DNA from: Pelagibacteraceae bacterium AG-430-I06 | GTDB lineage: Bacteria > Pseudomonadota > Alphaproteobacteria > Pelagibacterales > Pelagibacteraceae | Assembly: GCA_003209895.1 (NCBI GenBank) | Contig: QCOH01000006.1 | Span: 1 to 64,000 of the forward strand | DNA length: 64,000 nt | Direction: 5' to 3' | In this document: positions 63,195-64,000 of the stretch, piece by piece | Position numbering within the stretch: position 1 is the first letter of the stretch | Layout of the letters: every line of letters starts with the position of its first letter | Notes under the pieces: generated by a model | Told to the model about the DNA's origin: nothing | Database searches by the model: none | What the model saw: the letters and a program-made list of their open reading frames with translations, nothing else | Program-made: the position numbers and the translations under genes

Positions 63195-64000
63195 ATGAAA
63201 AAAATAGTTATTACAGGCGGTATTGGCTATATTGGTACCGAACTTTGTAGAATCTATTCTGGTGAAAGCTGGAACAATCAAGTTACTGTAATTGATAATC
63301 GCTTCATCTCAGAGAGAGTTAACCAACTGAGAAATTGGAATATGAATTTTGTTCACGCTGACATTAGAAATTTAGATATAGTAAAAAAATATTTAAACGA
63401 AGCAGATGTAGTCCACCATTTAGCTGGAATAACAGATGTTGCTAGAACTGAGGAAGAAAAAAATTCTAATAAAGATAAAGAGATGAATGACGTAGCTGAA
63501 AAAGGCACTTCAATTGTATTGTCCCAAACTCCTGAAAAATGCAAAATTATATTTCCCTCAACGCATGTTGTTTTTGAAGGAAAAGATATCTTGACAGAAG
63601 GTATTGAAGAGGACTTTGAAAAATTTCCTTTATTACCTTATGCAAAGGGTAAAGATAAAAACGAAGAGCAGATAAAAAATTCAGGAAAAAATTATGTTAT
63701 ATTAAGATTGGCCTCGGTGTACGGTTATTCTAATGATGCTACTAGACTAAACATAATGCCCAATTTATTTTCTATGATCACATCTCAAAATGGAACAATT
63801 AGGTTATTTGGAGGAGGAAAGCAGCTCAAAACATTAGTTCCATTAATTGATACAGCAAGATGTTTTAAATTCATGGAAGAAAATGATCAAATAAAGTCTG
63901 AAATATTTAATGTGTCTAAAGAAAAATCCACAGTAGAGGAAGTGGCTGAAATATGTAAAAAATTTAATCCAAAAATAAAAATTTTAAAAACTAACGATAA
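63195..64000 (+). CDS. NAD-dependent epimerase/dehydratase, N-terminal part
   Basis: The gene runs off the right edge; 268 codons are visible. ITGGIGYIGTELC is the dinucleotide-binding motif, HHLAGITD and the Ser-Thr / YAKGK (YxxxK) catalytic set mark an extended SDR acting on nucleotide sugars. ILRLASVYG is typical of this group. It probably belongs to a surface-sugar pathway continuing to the right, together with the divergent GT17 enzyme. The substrate is not resolvable. Confidence 0.87.
   Translation, partial: MKKIVITGGIGYIGTELCRIYSGESWNNQVTVIDNRFISERVNQLRNWNMNFVHADIRNLDIVKKYLNEADVVHHLAGITDVARTEEEKNSNKDKEMNDVAEKGTSIVLSQTPEKCKIIFPSTHVVFEGKDILTEGIEEDFEKFPLLPYAKGKDKNEEQIKNSGKNYVILRLASVYGYSNDATRLNIMPNLFSMITSQNGTIRLFGGGKQLKTLVPLIDTARCFKFMEENDQIKSEIFNVSKEKSTVEEVAEICKKFNPKIKILKTND

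Noticed and set aside
1-64000. CRISPR arrays, transposases, integrases, phage genes, toxin-antitoxin pairs
   Set aside because: No regularly spaced repeats and no recognisable proteins of these kinds were seen on either strand.

Overview
The window is a gene-dense, very AT-rich stretch of a free-living marine alphaproteobacterium, almost certainly a member of the SAR11 clade (Pelagibacterales). The evidence is the low GC content, intergenic gaps of mostly 0-150 bases, many 1-11 base overlaps between genes, a tandem glycine riboswitch directly in front of gcvT, a single-chain GcvP, and streamlined versions of conserved genes. No rRNA, CRISPR array, transposase, integrase or phage gene is visible. 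No gene-free stretch exceeds 300 bases. The longest one, 25673-25902, holds a terminator and an unidentified structured RNA.

Layout. 1-1144: end of a biotin-dependent carboxyltransferase-like gene and an EamA transporter. 1175-5688: glycine riboswitch and gcvT-gcvH-gcvP, the glycine cleavage system. 5694-10647: lipid-modification cluster (FAD oxidoreductase, DUF1365, Cfa, DUF3833 lipoprotein, SDR) with TspO next to it, a gene set that recalls the singlet-oxygen regulon of Rhodobacter. 10650-16071: FAD oxidoreductase, Yip1-like protein, hisI, folE, acuI-like reductase, LysR regulator and bactofilin. 16115-19809: rhomboid protease, RseP-type protease, a long inverted repeat, HU, and an ammonium transporter bracketed by two terminators. 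19870-25672: bcp, a GT-like protein, rhodanese, a DsbA-like isomerase, an ABA4-like protein, recX, cysQ, DUF3553 and mnmA.

25729-28939: structured RNA candidate, a membrane protein, a 27-residue very basic micropeptide, accC, accB and aroQ. 28973-40221: thiS-thiG, an RNase E/G without any cysteine, PBP1A, prfB with its programmed frameshift, an AsmA-like protein, tyrS, anmK and a hydrolase. 40302-47535: an IscR-controlled suf operon (iscR, sufB, VOC protein, sufE, sufC, sufD, sufS, sufU, sufT-like, sufA, small ORF). 47545-49735: NTF2-like protein, secreted protein and glnA. 49852-53123: nnrD, YbaK-like deacylase, a second EamA transporter and a WecA/MraY-type transferase. 53271-56249: two exported orphan proteins, the second with three copies of an unrecognised module. 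This pair is flanked by a tRNA-Leu fragment and the real tRNA-Leu(UAG). 56447-62244: tig-clpP-clpX-lon, the chaperone and ATP-dependent protease block. 62252-64000: a GT17-family glycosyltransferase and the start of a nucleotide-sugar epimerase, probably the edge of a surface-polysaccharide region.

How the genes work together. Nitrogen and one-carbon metabolism are prominent (glycine cleavage, amt, glnA), with glycine sensed by RNA. Fe-S cluster assembly is supplied by one large suf operon whose promoter overlaps a candidate IscR site. Protein quality control is grouped, and lon has a heat-shock-like, apparently leaderless promoter. The least explained elements are the structured RNA at 25729-25905, the tRNA-Leu-flanked pair of exported orphans, the 19-bp inverted repeat before HU, and several small proteins of 27-60 residues.
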